NCBI RefSeq assembly: GCF_010550675.1
Contig: NZ_JAAGOA010000003.1
Location: 310,001-374,000, forward strand
Direction of reading: 5' to 3'
From: Phytoactinopolyspora halotolerans
GTDB taxonomy: Bacteria; Actinomycetota; Actinomycetes; Jiangellales; Jiangellaceae
Length of the DNA: 64,000 bases
Made by a program: the position numbers and the translations under genes. The stretch's first letter is position 1; each line of letters starts with the position of its first letter. Below the pieces are notes generated by a model. That model had not been told where the DNA came from, made no database searches, and saw nothing but the letters and a program-made list of their open reading frames with translations. Shown piece after piece: positions 53,201 through 60,970 of the stretch.

Positions 53201-53712
53201 TTCCCGGTGGGCGACTTCAGCAGCTCGCCGTCGGCGATCACGGCTCCCATCGGCGACCCGGAGTTGTTGATGTCGTAGAAGTCGCCGTTCACCGCGGCGA
53301 CCGCGCCGGCGGCGGCGGCCTGCTCGGTGATGGGCGCGATCTCGGTGAGACGGCCGGCCGAGATGTATCCGACGTCGGCGCCCTGGGTGGTGTCCACGGT
53401 GACGGCGTTGGTGACCTGCCAGCCCCGCGGGCCGAGGGTCTCCGACTCCTCGGCGGTCACGCCGGGTGCGACCGGCCGGGAACCGGTCGCGGTCTGGATC
53501 GGTTCGGCCGTATCGGCGGCCGGCGCGGCTTCGGCGACGGTCGCGGTGGAGTGCAGCGGGGCGACGGCGATCACCAGGACCGCGGCCAGGCTGAGCATGG
53601 CCGGCAACAGTGGGGACTTCCGGGTGCGTGGAGCGCTGCGAGCGGGTGGGCCGCTGCGCGTGGACCCGGAACGAGGGTCGGTCGGCAGGGTGCCGTGGGC
53701 GGGCATGGACAC
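50242..53712 (-). CDS. Secreted phosphodiester glycosidase (NAGPA-like) fused to a metallophosphoesterase
   Basis: Very large secreted enzyme, 1156 residues from the GTG at 53712 (GGAGG 7 bases upstream). Order: basic leader and hydrophobic signal (LLPAMLSLAAVLVIAVAP), phosphodiester-glycosidase domain about 80-420 (VAAVNGDFYDIN, TAIGFSADG, GVHTAVEIDGGGSSTMV), Ig-like/bacterial surface domains about 440-650, a carbohydrate-binding-like stretch about 650-800, a calcineurin-type phosphoesterase about 840-1075 (AVFNDAQF, IAGDLVDEA, VPGNHEVMG, VVVIEHHPP, FIAGHVGTFH) and an end domain. All metal-binding His/Asp/Asn motifs are intact. Probably degrades glycosyl phosphodiesters such as teichoic-acid-like polymers outside the cell; substrate is inference. 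Confidence 0.9.
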   Translation of the reverse strand: MSMPAHGTLPTDPRSGSTRSGPPARSAPRTRKSPLLPAMLSLAAVLVIAVAPLHSTATVAEAAPAADTAEPIQTATGSRPVAPGVTAEESETLGPRGWQVTNAVTVDTTQGADVGYISAGRLTEIAPITEQAAAAGAVAAVNGDFYDINNSGSPMGAVIADGELLKSPTGNSTRIVAFDEDSTGRITEIEFTGTVELPGGDRPLARLNSSDLPADGIGAYDEHWGAFPRTRAVQNEPDVTEVIITDDVVQQVNDAPGEGTLGEDTVALVGRGQSADLLSDLEPGDQVAVDWTAEAADGRPVHTAIGSRALLVADGQPQDVNDSTYAARTAIGFSADGTQITVLSADGDNYSHSRGATLAEMGRLMAERGVHTAVEIDGGGSSTMVARTPGTDTLQVDNDLSDGELRSVPNGLGIFAPDTGHDTSGIWAETTLSPGQAATDAPVGDGRPDRVFAGLSRSITATPHDAAFGPVSDNPSLTWDTTNGTVTSGDDGRTGVVVPSEPGTTTITAAAGPAGAEVTLEVLRAPTRITATERSVNVPSLDDTATFGVLGYDEHGNSAPIEPADVELEYDTSLFEVRTDGVRGFEVVPQQDGVGGLVTLRVGDAETSVGVSIGVEKHVLDTFDDPSGWYAYGTRATAEVEPTPDGEDGAGLRLSYDFTQATATRLGVASLSEPLGVEGQSRSFGLSIYGSGQGEWTAFTFVDADGRTLPAVYGPYITWEGWRTVELQVPEGYPQEVYFRRLTIIETKASAQYTGDVIIDNLYVNAAPTVDVPPEPEVADPVVAQDGEIGDAEWNFAVFNDAQFVARNPDSSLVEGARRTLREIKAADPDFFVIAGDLVDEASEADFQLAQRILDEEIGEAVPYYYVPGNHEVMGADITNFETYFGETHRTFDHKGTRFVTLDTSLGTLRGGGFEQIAMLRRALDEAAEDDSIRSVVVIEHHPPRDPTPSKNSQLADRREAALLESWLAEFQHDTGKGAAFIAGHVGTFHASSVDGVPYVVIGNSAKSPSSGSSDGGFTGWSMVGVDRVTPKEQEEARQAPYDGGPDWITAELRPHTDQLALDVPQQVTVGDTVSLSASVTQGNRDIPVVYPVSSSWGWDPKVYVGPADEAEPRYAAAYDPVTRDLTALRPGQVTMSVTVNGTTEQQRIRLVGDDR

Positions 53713-53962
53713 GTGGAGACCTCCGTAGGCCATTGGTCTATATCGGAATCATCGTGTCCGACATGAGCGGAATGCCCGTTAACGCGCACTGACGTCTACA
53801 CGAACCCGCCGTTGCTGCACACCTGCGGGTTTGATTCGATGTGACGGAGGAGACGATGGGGTGGAGTCCGGCGTGGCCGGTCGTGCGCTCTAAGCTTCTT
53901 CAGTACGCGCGTGCGGTGTGGTCGCAGCGTGGCGATCGGCCGCGTACAACTCGCCCAGATGA

Positions 53963-55270
<1,308 letters not shown>

Positions 55271-55272
55271 CC

Positions 55273-55866
55273 ATGCCGCCAGCTCGCCGCTCTCCTGGCG
55301 CTCGCCCGACGGGGAGCGCCGAGACGAGACGGCGTCCTGCACCGCGGACCGCTCGAGGCGGCCCCCGGCCCGGTACCGGGTCGGGGCGCCCCCGCGCCGG
55401 CGTGGAGCGGCCTCGCCCGGCCGGCGCCTCGGGTGGTCCGGGCGGTCGCCGTCCCGTGCGCGGACGTGGCGCCCGACCGTCGGTGACCGGACGTGCGGCG
55501 CTGCTCGCGTTGGTGCTCGCCGTCCTTCTGGTCTCGTACTCCTACCCGTTGCGTACCTGGTATGACCAGCACAACGAGCGGCGGCAATTGGAGCAGGAAG
55601 CGGCGGCCCTGCGGGATCGGGTGCAAGAGCTGGAGACCGAGCTGGAGCTGTGGGAGGACCCCGCGTACGTGGCATCGCAGGCGCGCGAACGGCTGCACTA
55701 CGTCATGCCGGGCGAGGAGGGCTACATCGTCGTCTCGGAAGAGGACGAGAGCGACGAGGAGGAGGGTCCGGAAGGGGTGCCTCCGGTCGGCGAGGGCGAG
55801 TGGCACGAGCGGCTGTGGAACTCGGTGCAGGCGGCGGACGAGATCAGCGAGGACGAGCTGCCGTGA
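55273..55866 (+). CDS. FtsB/DivIC-type septum formation initiator
   Basis: Bitopic cell-division protein. 197 residues: a long Arg/Pro/Gly-rich cytoplasmic N-terminus (about 1-70), one TM helix (about 73-92, AALLALVLAVLLVSYSYPL), an extracellular coiled coil (RRQLEQEAAALRDRVQELETELELW), the conserved PAYVASQARERLHYVMPGEEGY and an acidic tail. The ARERLHYVMPGE stretch is the DivIC signature. Starts 2 bp after the enolase stop, so co-transcribed. Works with FtsL/FtsQ at the septum. The long basic leader is actinobacterial. Confidence 0.92.
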   Translation: MPPARRSPGARPTGSAETRRRPAPRTARGGPRPGTGSGRPRAGVERPRPAGASGGPGGRRPVRGRGARPSVTGRAALLALVLAVLLVSYSYPLRTWYDQHNERRQLEQEAAALRDRVQELETELELWEDPAYVASQARERLHYVMPGEEGYIVVSEEDESDEEEGPEGVPPVGEGEWHERLWNSVQAADEISEDELP

Positions 55867-55877
55867 GCCGGGAGGTC

Positions 55878-55984
55878 GGCGGAAAGGGAGAATTTCCCGT
55901 CCTCGCCCGCGGCCAGATCGTCGCGGGGCTCCTCACAGGCCGATGCCCGAGCCTACCCGGGACGGGAAATTCTCCCTTTCCGCC
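55878..55984. repeat. Palindrome with 25-bp perfect arms between ftsB and DUF501
   Basis: Arms at 55878-55902 (GGCGGAAAGGGAGAATTT...) and 55960-55984 are exact complements with a 57-base interior. Each arm contains GGGAGAATTTCCC, itself nearly palindromic, so a cruciform with branched arms could form. It sits inside the eno/ftsB/DUF501/ppx string; the only copy in the window. Confidence 0.85.
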
Positions 55985-56023
55985 TCGCCTTGGGCCGAGC
56001 CTGCTGGAGAGGTGTAACGAGTA

Positions 56024-56542
56024 GTGGAGTCGCTGGTGGCGACCGAGGATGACCTGGACACGTTGAAGCAGCAGTTGGGACGGCCGTTGCGTGGGGTGCG
56101 GGCGGTGATGCACCGCTGCCTGACCGGGCATCCGACCGTCGTGGAGACCGAACCGAGGCTCGACGACGGTACGCCGTTCCCGACGTTGTACTACCTGACC
56201 TGCCCGCGTGCGGTGGCGGCCGCATCGACGCTGGAATCGTTGGGTGTGATGGCCGAGATGAGCGATCGGCTGGAGCGGGACGAGGCGCTGGCGGCCGCGT
56301 ATCGGGCGGCGCACGAGGACTATCTGCAGCGGCGAGAACGGATCGCGCACGTCGAGGAGGTGGCCGGCGTCTCCGCCGGGGGCATGCCCACTCGGGTGAA
56401 ATGCCTGCACGTGCTGGTGGCGCACAGCCTGGCGGTGGGCCGCGGGGTGAATCCACTCGGTGACGAGGCGCTGGGGCTGATGGCCCGGTTGGAGGAGAAG
56501 CCGTGGACGTCGGCGTCGTGTGCGTGGCGGCCGGAGAACTGA
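56024..56542 (+). CDS. DUF501 family protein
   Basis: 172-residue cytosolic protein of the actinobacterial DUF501 family, conserved between ftsB and ppx/gppA; function unknown. Contains LGRPLRGVRAVMHRCLTGHPTVVETEPRLDDGTPFPTLYYLTCP, with Cys/His residues that may bind metal, and GGMPTRVKCLHVLVAHSLA.GRGVNPLGDE, the most conserved part. GTG start at 56024; a GTG four codons later is an alternative. Separated from ftsB by a palindrome but otherwise in line with the operon; the next gene starts 16 bp after its stop. Confidence 0.9.
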   Translation: MESLVATEDDLDTLKQQLGRPLRGVRAVMHRCLTGHPTVVETEPRLDDGTPFPTLYYLTCPRAVAAASTLESLGVMAEMSDRLERDEALAAAYRAAHEDYLQRRERIAHVEEVAGVSAGGMPTRVKCLHVLVAHSLAVGRGVNPLGDEALGLMARLEEKPWTSASCAWRPEN

Positions 56543-56558
56543 GGCGAGGAGAAGCAGC

Positions 56559-57482
56559 GTGAACCGAGTGGCGGCCGTCGACTGCGGGACGAACTCGATC
56601 CGGCTCCTGGTCACCGAGATCGACGCCGAGGCCGGACAGCAGCATGACCTCGATCGCCGGCTGCGCATCGTCCGCCTCGGGCAAGGTGTGGACGCTACCG
56701 GCCGGCTCGCCGACGAGGCACTGGACCGCACCATGTCGGCGTTGAACGAGTACGTCGACATCGTGCGGCGTTTCGGCGTCGAACAGGTCCGGATGGTGGC
56801 CACCAGCGCCACCCGGGACGCGTCAAACGCGCATCGGTTCGTCGACGGGGTCCGCGACATTCTGGGCGTCGACCCGGAGGTGGTCTCCGGCGACGAGGAG
56901 GCCGCGCTGTCCTTCGCCGGCGCCACCCGGGAGCTCGGAAGCGAACACCCGCACCCGTATCTGGTGGTCGACATCGGCGGGGGCTCGACGGAGTTCGTCT
57001 CCGGCCGGACGGAACTTGAGGCGGCACGCAGCGTGGACATCGGCTCGGTGCGGATCACCGAGCGTCACTTCGCCGCCGATCCGCCGACAGCAGAGCAGGT
57101 CGCCGCCGCGCGTGCCGACATCGACGTGGCGCTGGACGAGGCCGCGCGCACCGTTCCGTTGCGAGAGGCCCGGACCGTGGTGGGACTCGCCGGGACGATC
57201 ACGACCATCGGCGCGATCCAGCTAGGGCTGTCCGAGTACGACTCCACGAAGGTGCACCATGCCCGGATGCCGGCCGATGCGGTTGCGGAGATCAGCGACC
57301 GGTTGCTGGCGGCGTCGCACGAGGAGCGTGCCGCGATCCCGGTGATCCATCCCGGCCGGCTGGACGTGATCGCCGCCGGCTCGCTGATCCTCCGGCGCGT
57401 CGTCGAGCGCAGCGGCGCCGGCGAGGTCCTCGTCAGTGAGCGAGACATCCTGGACGGCATCGCCTGGAGCATCGCCGGCTGA
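56559..57482 (+). CDS. Ppx/GppA-family exopolyphosphatase / pppGpp phosphatase
   Basis: ASKHA-fold phosphatase hydrolysing polyphosphate or pppGpp. 307 residues from GTG 56559 (GAGGAG upstream). Motifs: VDCGTNSIRLLV (phosphate loop 1), SATRDASN, VDIGGGSTEFV (loop 2), GLAGTITTIGAI and HPGRLDVIAAGSLIL. Short form lacking the C-terminal HD extension, as in mycobacterial Ppx homologues. Fourth gene of the enolase string. Its stop codon at 57480-57482 is followed in the same frame by an aldolase remnant. Confidence 0.92.
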   Translation: MNRVAAVDCGTNSIRLLVTEIDAEAGQQHDLDRRLRIVRLGQGVDATGRLADEALDRTMSALNEYVDIVRRFGVEQVRMVATSATRDASNAHRFVDGVRDILGVDPEVVSGDEEAALSFAGATRELGSEHPHPYLVVDIGGGSTEFVSGRTELEAARSVDIGSVRITERHFAADPPTAEQVAAARADIDVALDEAARTVPLREARTVVGLAGTITTIGAIQLGLSEYDSTKVHHARMPADAVAEISDRLLAASHEERAAIPVIHPGRLDVIAAGSLILRRVVERSGAGEVLVSERDILDGIAWSIAG

Positions 57483-57596
57483 GCAGGGGGCATCCGTGAC
57501 CTCGACACCATCGAGCGGATGGAGCAGCCCGGCGTCCAGCGCTTCGGCATGAACGCCGCCGCGGCCGTGGCCGCCGTCGTTGCAGACCGGGAATGA
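57483..57596 (+). pseudogene. C-terminal remnant of a DeoC-type aldolase, fused in frame behind the Ppx/GppA stop
   Basis: Directly after the Ppx/GppA stop codon the same frame reads 37 more codons, AGGIRDLDTIERMEQPGVQ then RFGMNAAAAVAAVVADRE, ending TGA at 57594-57596. AGGIR.....M...GV.RFG is the phosphate-binding end of DeoC/aldolase TIM barrels (the intact deoC at 14178 has PAGGIRTSKD). The rest of the barrel is missing and no start codon or ribosome site fits, so it is a relic left by a deletion that joined the two genes. Its stop overlaps an ATG (ATGA) of the next frame, a trace of former translational coupling. Confidence 0.7.
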
Positions 57597-57607
57597 GGAG
57601 CGAACGG

Positions 57608-58576
57608 ATGACCGTCCCGACCATGACCAGCCAGACCCTGCGGCCCGCCGACCGTCCCACGCTGTACTTCATCGGCGTGACCACCGGCCGGTCATCGATC
57701 CAGCGAGTGTTTCCCCGCTGGGCGGAGCATCTCGGGCTGGGCGATGTACACCTGCAAGGCGTCGATCTGCCGCTGCACGCGGACCCGGATCAGTACCGGC
57801 GGGTGGTGGAGTTCATCGCATCCGATGAGCTCAGCCGTGGCGCCCTGATCACCACGCACAAGATCGACCTGTACCGGGCGTGTGCCGACCTGTTCGACAC
57901 GGTGGACGCGCACGCGCGGATGATGGGTGAGGCGAGCTGCCTGACCAAGACCGAGAGCGGGCTGCACGTTCAGGCGAAGGATCCGGTCACGTGCGGGCTG
58001 GCGCTGGACGCGTTCATCCCGCCCGGATACTGGAAGGACACCGGCGCCGAGGTGCTCAGCATGGGTGCGGGCGGCTCGACCACAGCCATCAGCTGGTACC
58101 TGAGTCAGCCCGAGCGCGGCGCGGACCGCCCGGTGCGCTTCACCGTCACCGACACGTCGGCCGAACGCCTCCACCATTTACATGCCGTGCACGCGCGATT
58201 GCCGAATCACACCCCCTTCGACTACGTGTTCGCTCCGACCTTGGAGCACAACGACCGGGCACTCGGGCGGCTGCCGGCCGGGTCGCTCGTCGTCAACGCC
58301 ACCGGACTCGGCAAGGACGGACCGGGCTCGCCGATCACCGCCGCCGCCCGGTTTCCGGAGCAGGGCCGGGTCTGGGAGCTGAACTACCGCGGCGACCTGG
58401 TCTTCCTCGACCAAGCCCGAGCCCAGCAGGAGGAACGACAGCTGCGAATCGAGGACGGGTGGGTGTATTTCCTGCACGGGTGGATGCAGCACATCGCCGA
58501 GGTATTCGACATTGCGATCCCGGCATTCGGCGAGGAGTTCGATGCCTTGTCCGATCTGGCCCGGGCGGCACGATAG
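57608..58576 (+). CDS. Shikimate dehydrogenase-fold protein
   Basis: Member of the shikimate/quinate dehydrogenase family, 322 residues, larger and more divergent than AroE. Start ATG 57608 has GAGGAG 7 bases upstream; ATGs at 57593 and 57623 are alternatives. Substrate half: LYFIGVTTGRSSIQRVFPRWAEHL and GALITTHKIDLYRA, with the Lys of the family active site; NADP half: EVLSMGAGGSTTAISWYL (Rossmann GxGGx), then SLVVNATGLGKDGPGSP. It follows an aldolase relic, so it probably belonged to a sugar-acid catabolic pair whose aldolase was lost here. Biosynthetic AroE function is unlikely. Confidence 0.82.
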   Translation: MTVPTMTSQTLRPADRPTLYFIGVTTGRSSIQRVFPRWAEHLGLGDVHLQGVDLPLHADPDQYRRVVEFIASDELSRGALITTHKIDLYRACADLFDTVDAHARMMGEASCLTKTESGLHVQAKDPVTCGLALDAFIPPGYWKDTGAEVLSMGAGGSTTAISWYLSQPERGADRPVRFTVTDTSAERLHHLHAVHARLPNHTPFDYVFAPTLEHNDRALGRLPAGSLVVNATGLGKDGPGSPITAAARFPEQGRVWELNYRGDLVFLDQARAQQEERQLRIEDGWVYFLHGWMQHIAEVFDIAIPAFGEEFDALSDLARAAR

Positions 58577-58635
58577 GACCGAGAGCCATGAACGCAGCCG
58601 AACCGGTCCCCTTGACGTCCGCTGACGGCTACCGT

Positions 58636-58704
58636 GCTTGTTGAGCGCCAGTGTCGCATCGCGCCGCGAAATCGGCTGTTTGACGACACTGGCACTCAAC
58701 AAGC
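58636..58704. terminator. Hairpin between convergent genes, family C copy 2
   Basis: 21-bp arms GCTTGTTGAGCGCCAGTGTC.. (58636-58656) and complement (58684-58704), one mismatch, 27-base loop. Between the shikimate-dehydrogenase-like gene and the end of the amidase gene. Same family as 28371 and 60890. Confidence 0.75.
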
Positions 58705-58716
58705 CGGCCCTCGTGG

Positions 58717-60729
58717 TCAGGGCTGGGGAGCGTTGCGGCTCGCCGGGAAGACGTCCACGTCGTCGGCGTCGACGAACATCACCCGGTGGCCGAACTGGAT
58801 CTGGATGTACTCCATGTCGCCGCGGATCACCGTCCAGTCGCCCGGTGACGAGCCGTCATACGTGGTGGCACGGTAGTACTCGCCCTGAAGCGTCGGGCCC
58901 GCCGCGTAGCGTTCGCCGGCGGAGAGTTCGTACTGCAGCGGCACGATCGGCTGGACTGGGACGCCATCGGGGAACGCGGCCGGTTCCGGGTACGCGCGGC
59001 CGTAAACCGGCACGGAGTCGAGCCCTTCCTTCGGCGTGACGACCAGGCCGCGGGACCACACCGCCGCCGGCGCATCGGACGGGTTGTAGAACCAGGCCTT
59101 CTGTCCCAGGTACCAGATCGCGGTCCAATCGCCGTCGTGGTCGGCGATGGCGTAGGTCTGCCCGGCCGAGGCACGTGCACCGTGGTCGGAGATATGCATG
59201 GTGGACGGCGATCCGTCCGGGTGCAGACCGATATCCGTCACCAGCGGAGCGTCGTGGCTCGGCTCGCTGTGCAGGATCACCGCCGACGAGCCGCGCTCCG
59301 GGCACGGCACGCCACGCTCCTCGCATCCGGTGAACGCCGGCCGGTTGGCGGCGAAGTCCGGATCGATGGTGACCAGACCGGTCCGCGGGGTGCCGGTCGA
59401 GCGGGCCGGAGCGCCGAGCAGGTCGAAGTAGTGCGACCAGTCCCAGTACGGACCCGGATCCCAGTGCATCCCGGCGACGTAGGCGGGGGTGATGCCGGGG
59501 ATGTTGTCGTGGCCGATGATGTGCTCGCGGTCGATCGGGATGTCGAACTTCTCGGCCAGGTGACGGACCAGCTTGGCCGACGTCCGGTACATCGCCTCGG
59601 TGTACCAGGTGCCCTGCGCCGCGAACCCCTCGTGTTCCAGGCCGATCGACTTGGCGTTGACGAACCAGTTGCCCGCGTGCCAGCCGACGTTCTTGGACTC
59701 CAGGTGCTGGGCGATGTGCCCGTCGGAGGAACGCAGCGTGTAGTGCCAGCTGACCCAGTTCTTGTCCTGGGCCAGCTCGGTGGTCGGCCCGAAGTAACCC
59801 TCGGCGTCGTGGATGATGATGTACTCGATCTTCTGCTGCTCCGGCCGGTTGCCCAGATCGTGGTTGCCGTAGCTGTTGACGTTGGTGCCGTCGCCGCGCA
59901 GCTCGTACGGAGCCGGGAGCCACTCGCAGGAGAGCGCGCGCGGGCACTCGATCTCGTCCGGCCGCTCGGTGTCGTCCAGCCCGAGGGCCTCGATCCAGGC
60001 GCGGTCCGGTTCCAGGCCACGGTGGGCGGCGAGGGTGACCAGCTGGCCGTCGTCGGTGACGCGTTCGGCGCCGGCGCGGATGGTGGCGTAGACCTCGTCC
60101 GCGAAGAACCGGGCAGCGTCGGCGGTGTCCGCACCGCTGTACCGGGCGACGGCGCCGTACCAGTCGGCCGGATCGGTATCGCTGCCGAGTGGCGCACCCA
60201 GGTCGCGCTGGTACCGGGCGAGCAGCGCGGCGCCACCGCGGATGTTGGCGGCCGGGTCGCTGCGCAGCTCGGCCTCAGCCGCTCCGGTGAGCGTCGCCGC
60301 GGCGTCGAGCGTCTGCAGGGATTCCTCGTCGGGTGGCTCGACGTCGGGGTGGGTCACGGTCAGCGTGTCGCGGGCATCGTCGCCGCGCGGGTCTTCGTCG
60401 GTTCCGTGGTGGTGGCCGCCGGCGGGCAATCCGGCGACGTACTGGGCGTCGGTGAGGTGCATCGGTCCGAAACCGCCGCTGGTGCTGGGCGAGCCGCCGT
60501 TCACGTCCCACCGGGACTGCAGGTAGGAGACGCCGAGCAGAACCGATTCCGGCACGCCGTACTCCTCGGCGGCGGCCTCGTACTGGTGCTGCCGGTCGTC
60601 GCCGTCGGGCCCGGGCGTCGCGCCGGAGGGAAGAACGGCGACCGAGGCGAGCGCCGCAAGCACGGTCAGTCCGGCAAGGGTGGTCGAACGTGCAGTCAGG
60701 GATGGACGTCGAGGACGGGATCGTCGCAT
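58717..60729 (-). CDS. Secreted N-acetylmuramoyl-L-alanine amidase, multidomain
   Basis: Cell-wall hydrolase cleaving the MurNAc-L-Ala bond. 670 residues from ATG 60729 (GGAGG just upstream). Order: signal peptide (LAGLTVLAALASVAVLPSGA), a lysozyme-like/transglycosylase-like domain about 40-250 (YEAAAEEYGVPESVLLGVSY, SGGFGPMHLTDAQY, repeated in VARYSGADTADAARFF), amidase_2/PGRP domain about 290-450 (IEYIIIHDAEG and IIGHDNIPG supply zinc His, WHAGNWFVNAKSIGLEHEG between), and a C-terminal beta domain with repeats that look SH3-like, ending VDADDVDVFPASRN. Flanked on both sides by family C palindromes. Upstream candidate promoter at 60798-60827. Confidence 0.92.
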   Translation of the reverse strand: MRRSRPRRPSLTARSTTLAGLTVLAALASVAVLPSGATPGPDGDDRQHQYEAAAEEYGVPESVLLGVSYLQSRWDVNGGSPSTSGGFGPMHLTDAQYVAGLPAGGHHHGTDEDPRGDDARDTLTVTHPDVEPPDEESLQTLDAAATLTGAAEAELRSDPAANIRGGAALLARYQRDLGAPLGSDTDPADWYGAVARYSGADTADAARFFADEVYATIRAGAERVTDDGQLVTLAAHRGLEPDRAWIEALGLDDTERPDEIECPRALSCEWLPAPYELRGDGTNVNSYGNHDLGNRPEQQKIEYIIIHDAEGYFGPTTELAQDKNWVSWHYTLRSSDGHIAQHLESKNVGWHAGNWFVNAKSIGLEHEGFAAQGTWYTEAMYRTSAKLVRHLAEKFDIPIDREHIIGHDNIPGITPAYVAGMHWDPGPYWDWSHYFDLLGAPARSTGTPRTGLVTIDPDFAANRPAFTGCEERGVPCPERGSSAVILHSEPSHDAPLVTDIGLHPDGSPSTMHISDHGARASAGQTYAIADHDGDWTAIWYLGQKAWFYNPSDAPAAVWSRGLVVTPKEGLDSVPVYGRAYPEPAAFPDGVPVQPIVPLQYELSAGERYAAGPTLQGEYYRATTYDGSSPGDWTVIRGDMEYIQIQFGHRVMFVDADDVDVFPASRNAPQP

Positions 60730-60797
60730 GTGGCCTCCAGAACACCGGCCGCTGGGCACCGCGGCGTCGCGGTAGCGGTGTGGGCAAGGTGACGATC

Positions 60798-60827
60798 ATC
60801 CTGCCGGAAGCGAAAATGACAAGTCAA
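60798..60827 (-). promoter_or_regulatory. Candidate promoter of the amidase gene
   Basis: On the minus strand TTGACT (60822-60827) and CAGGAT (60798-60803), 18 bases apart, about 69 bases before the ATG. Just upstream lies TGAAAATGTTTCA (60851-60863), 5-bp perfect arms, in an unusually AT-rich stretch, a possible operator. Confidence 0.4.
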
Positions 60828-60889
60828 GGGAAAGGCAAAGCCCTCGTTGGATGAAAATGTTTCACAATCTGGCGCCACTCCTTCGCCTT

Positions 60890-60958
60890 GCTTGTTGAGC
60901 TTCTGTGCCGCTTCATGCCCTGAAGTCGGCCGTGTGGCGACACTGGCGCTCAACAAGC
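60890..60958. repeat. Intergenic palindrome, family C copy 3
   Basis: 22-bp arms GCTTGTTGAGC... (60890-60911 and 60937-60958) with four mismatches; the right arm has the consensus GCGACACTGGCGCTCAACAAGC. Between the co-directional WD40 and amidase genes. Together with copy 2 at 58636 it brackets the amidase gene exactly. Confidence 0.75.
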
Positions 60959-60970
60959 GGGTTCGGGGGG

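Noticed and set aside
51859-53766. 635-codon open frame on the plus strand
   Set aside because: Antisense shadow of the secreted glycosidase/phosphoesterase gene; Gly/Val/Asp-rich without domains.
53803-53831. AACCCGC/GCGGGTT inverted repeat upstream of enolase
   Set aside because: 7-bp arms with a 15-base gap in GC-rich DNA between divergent genes; too weak to call an operator or terminator.
60730-60889. Possible c-di-AMP (ydaO) riboswitch before the cell-wall amidase
   Set aside because: Such riboswitches precede wall hydrolases in actinobacteria, but I could not find the conserved core motifs in these 160 bases.
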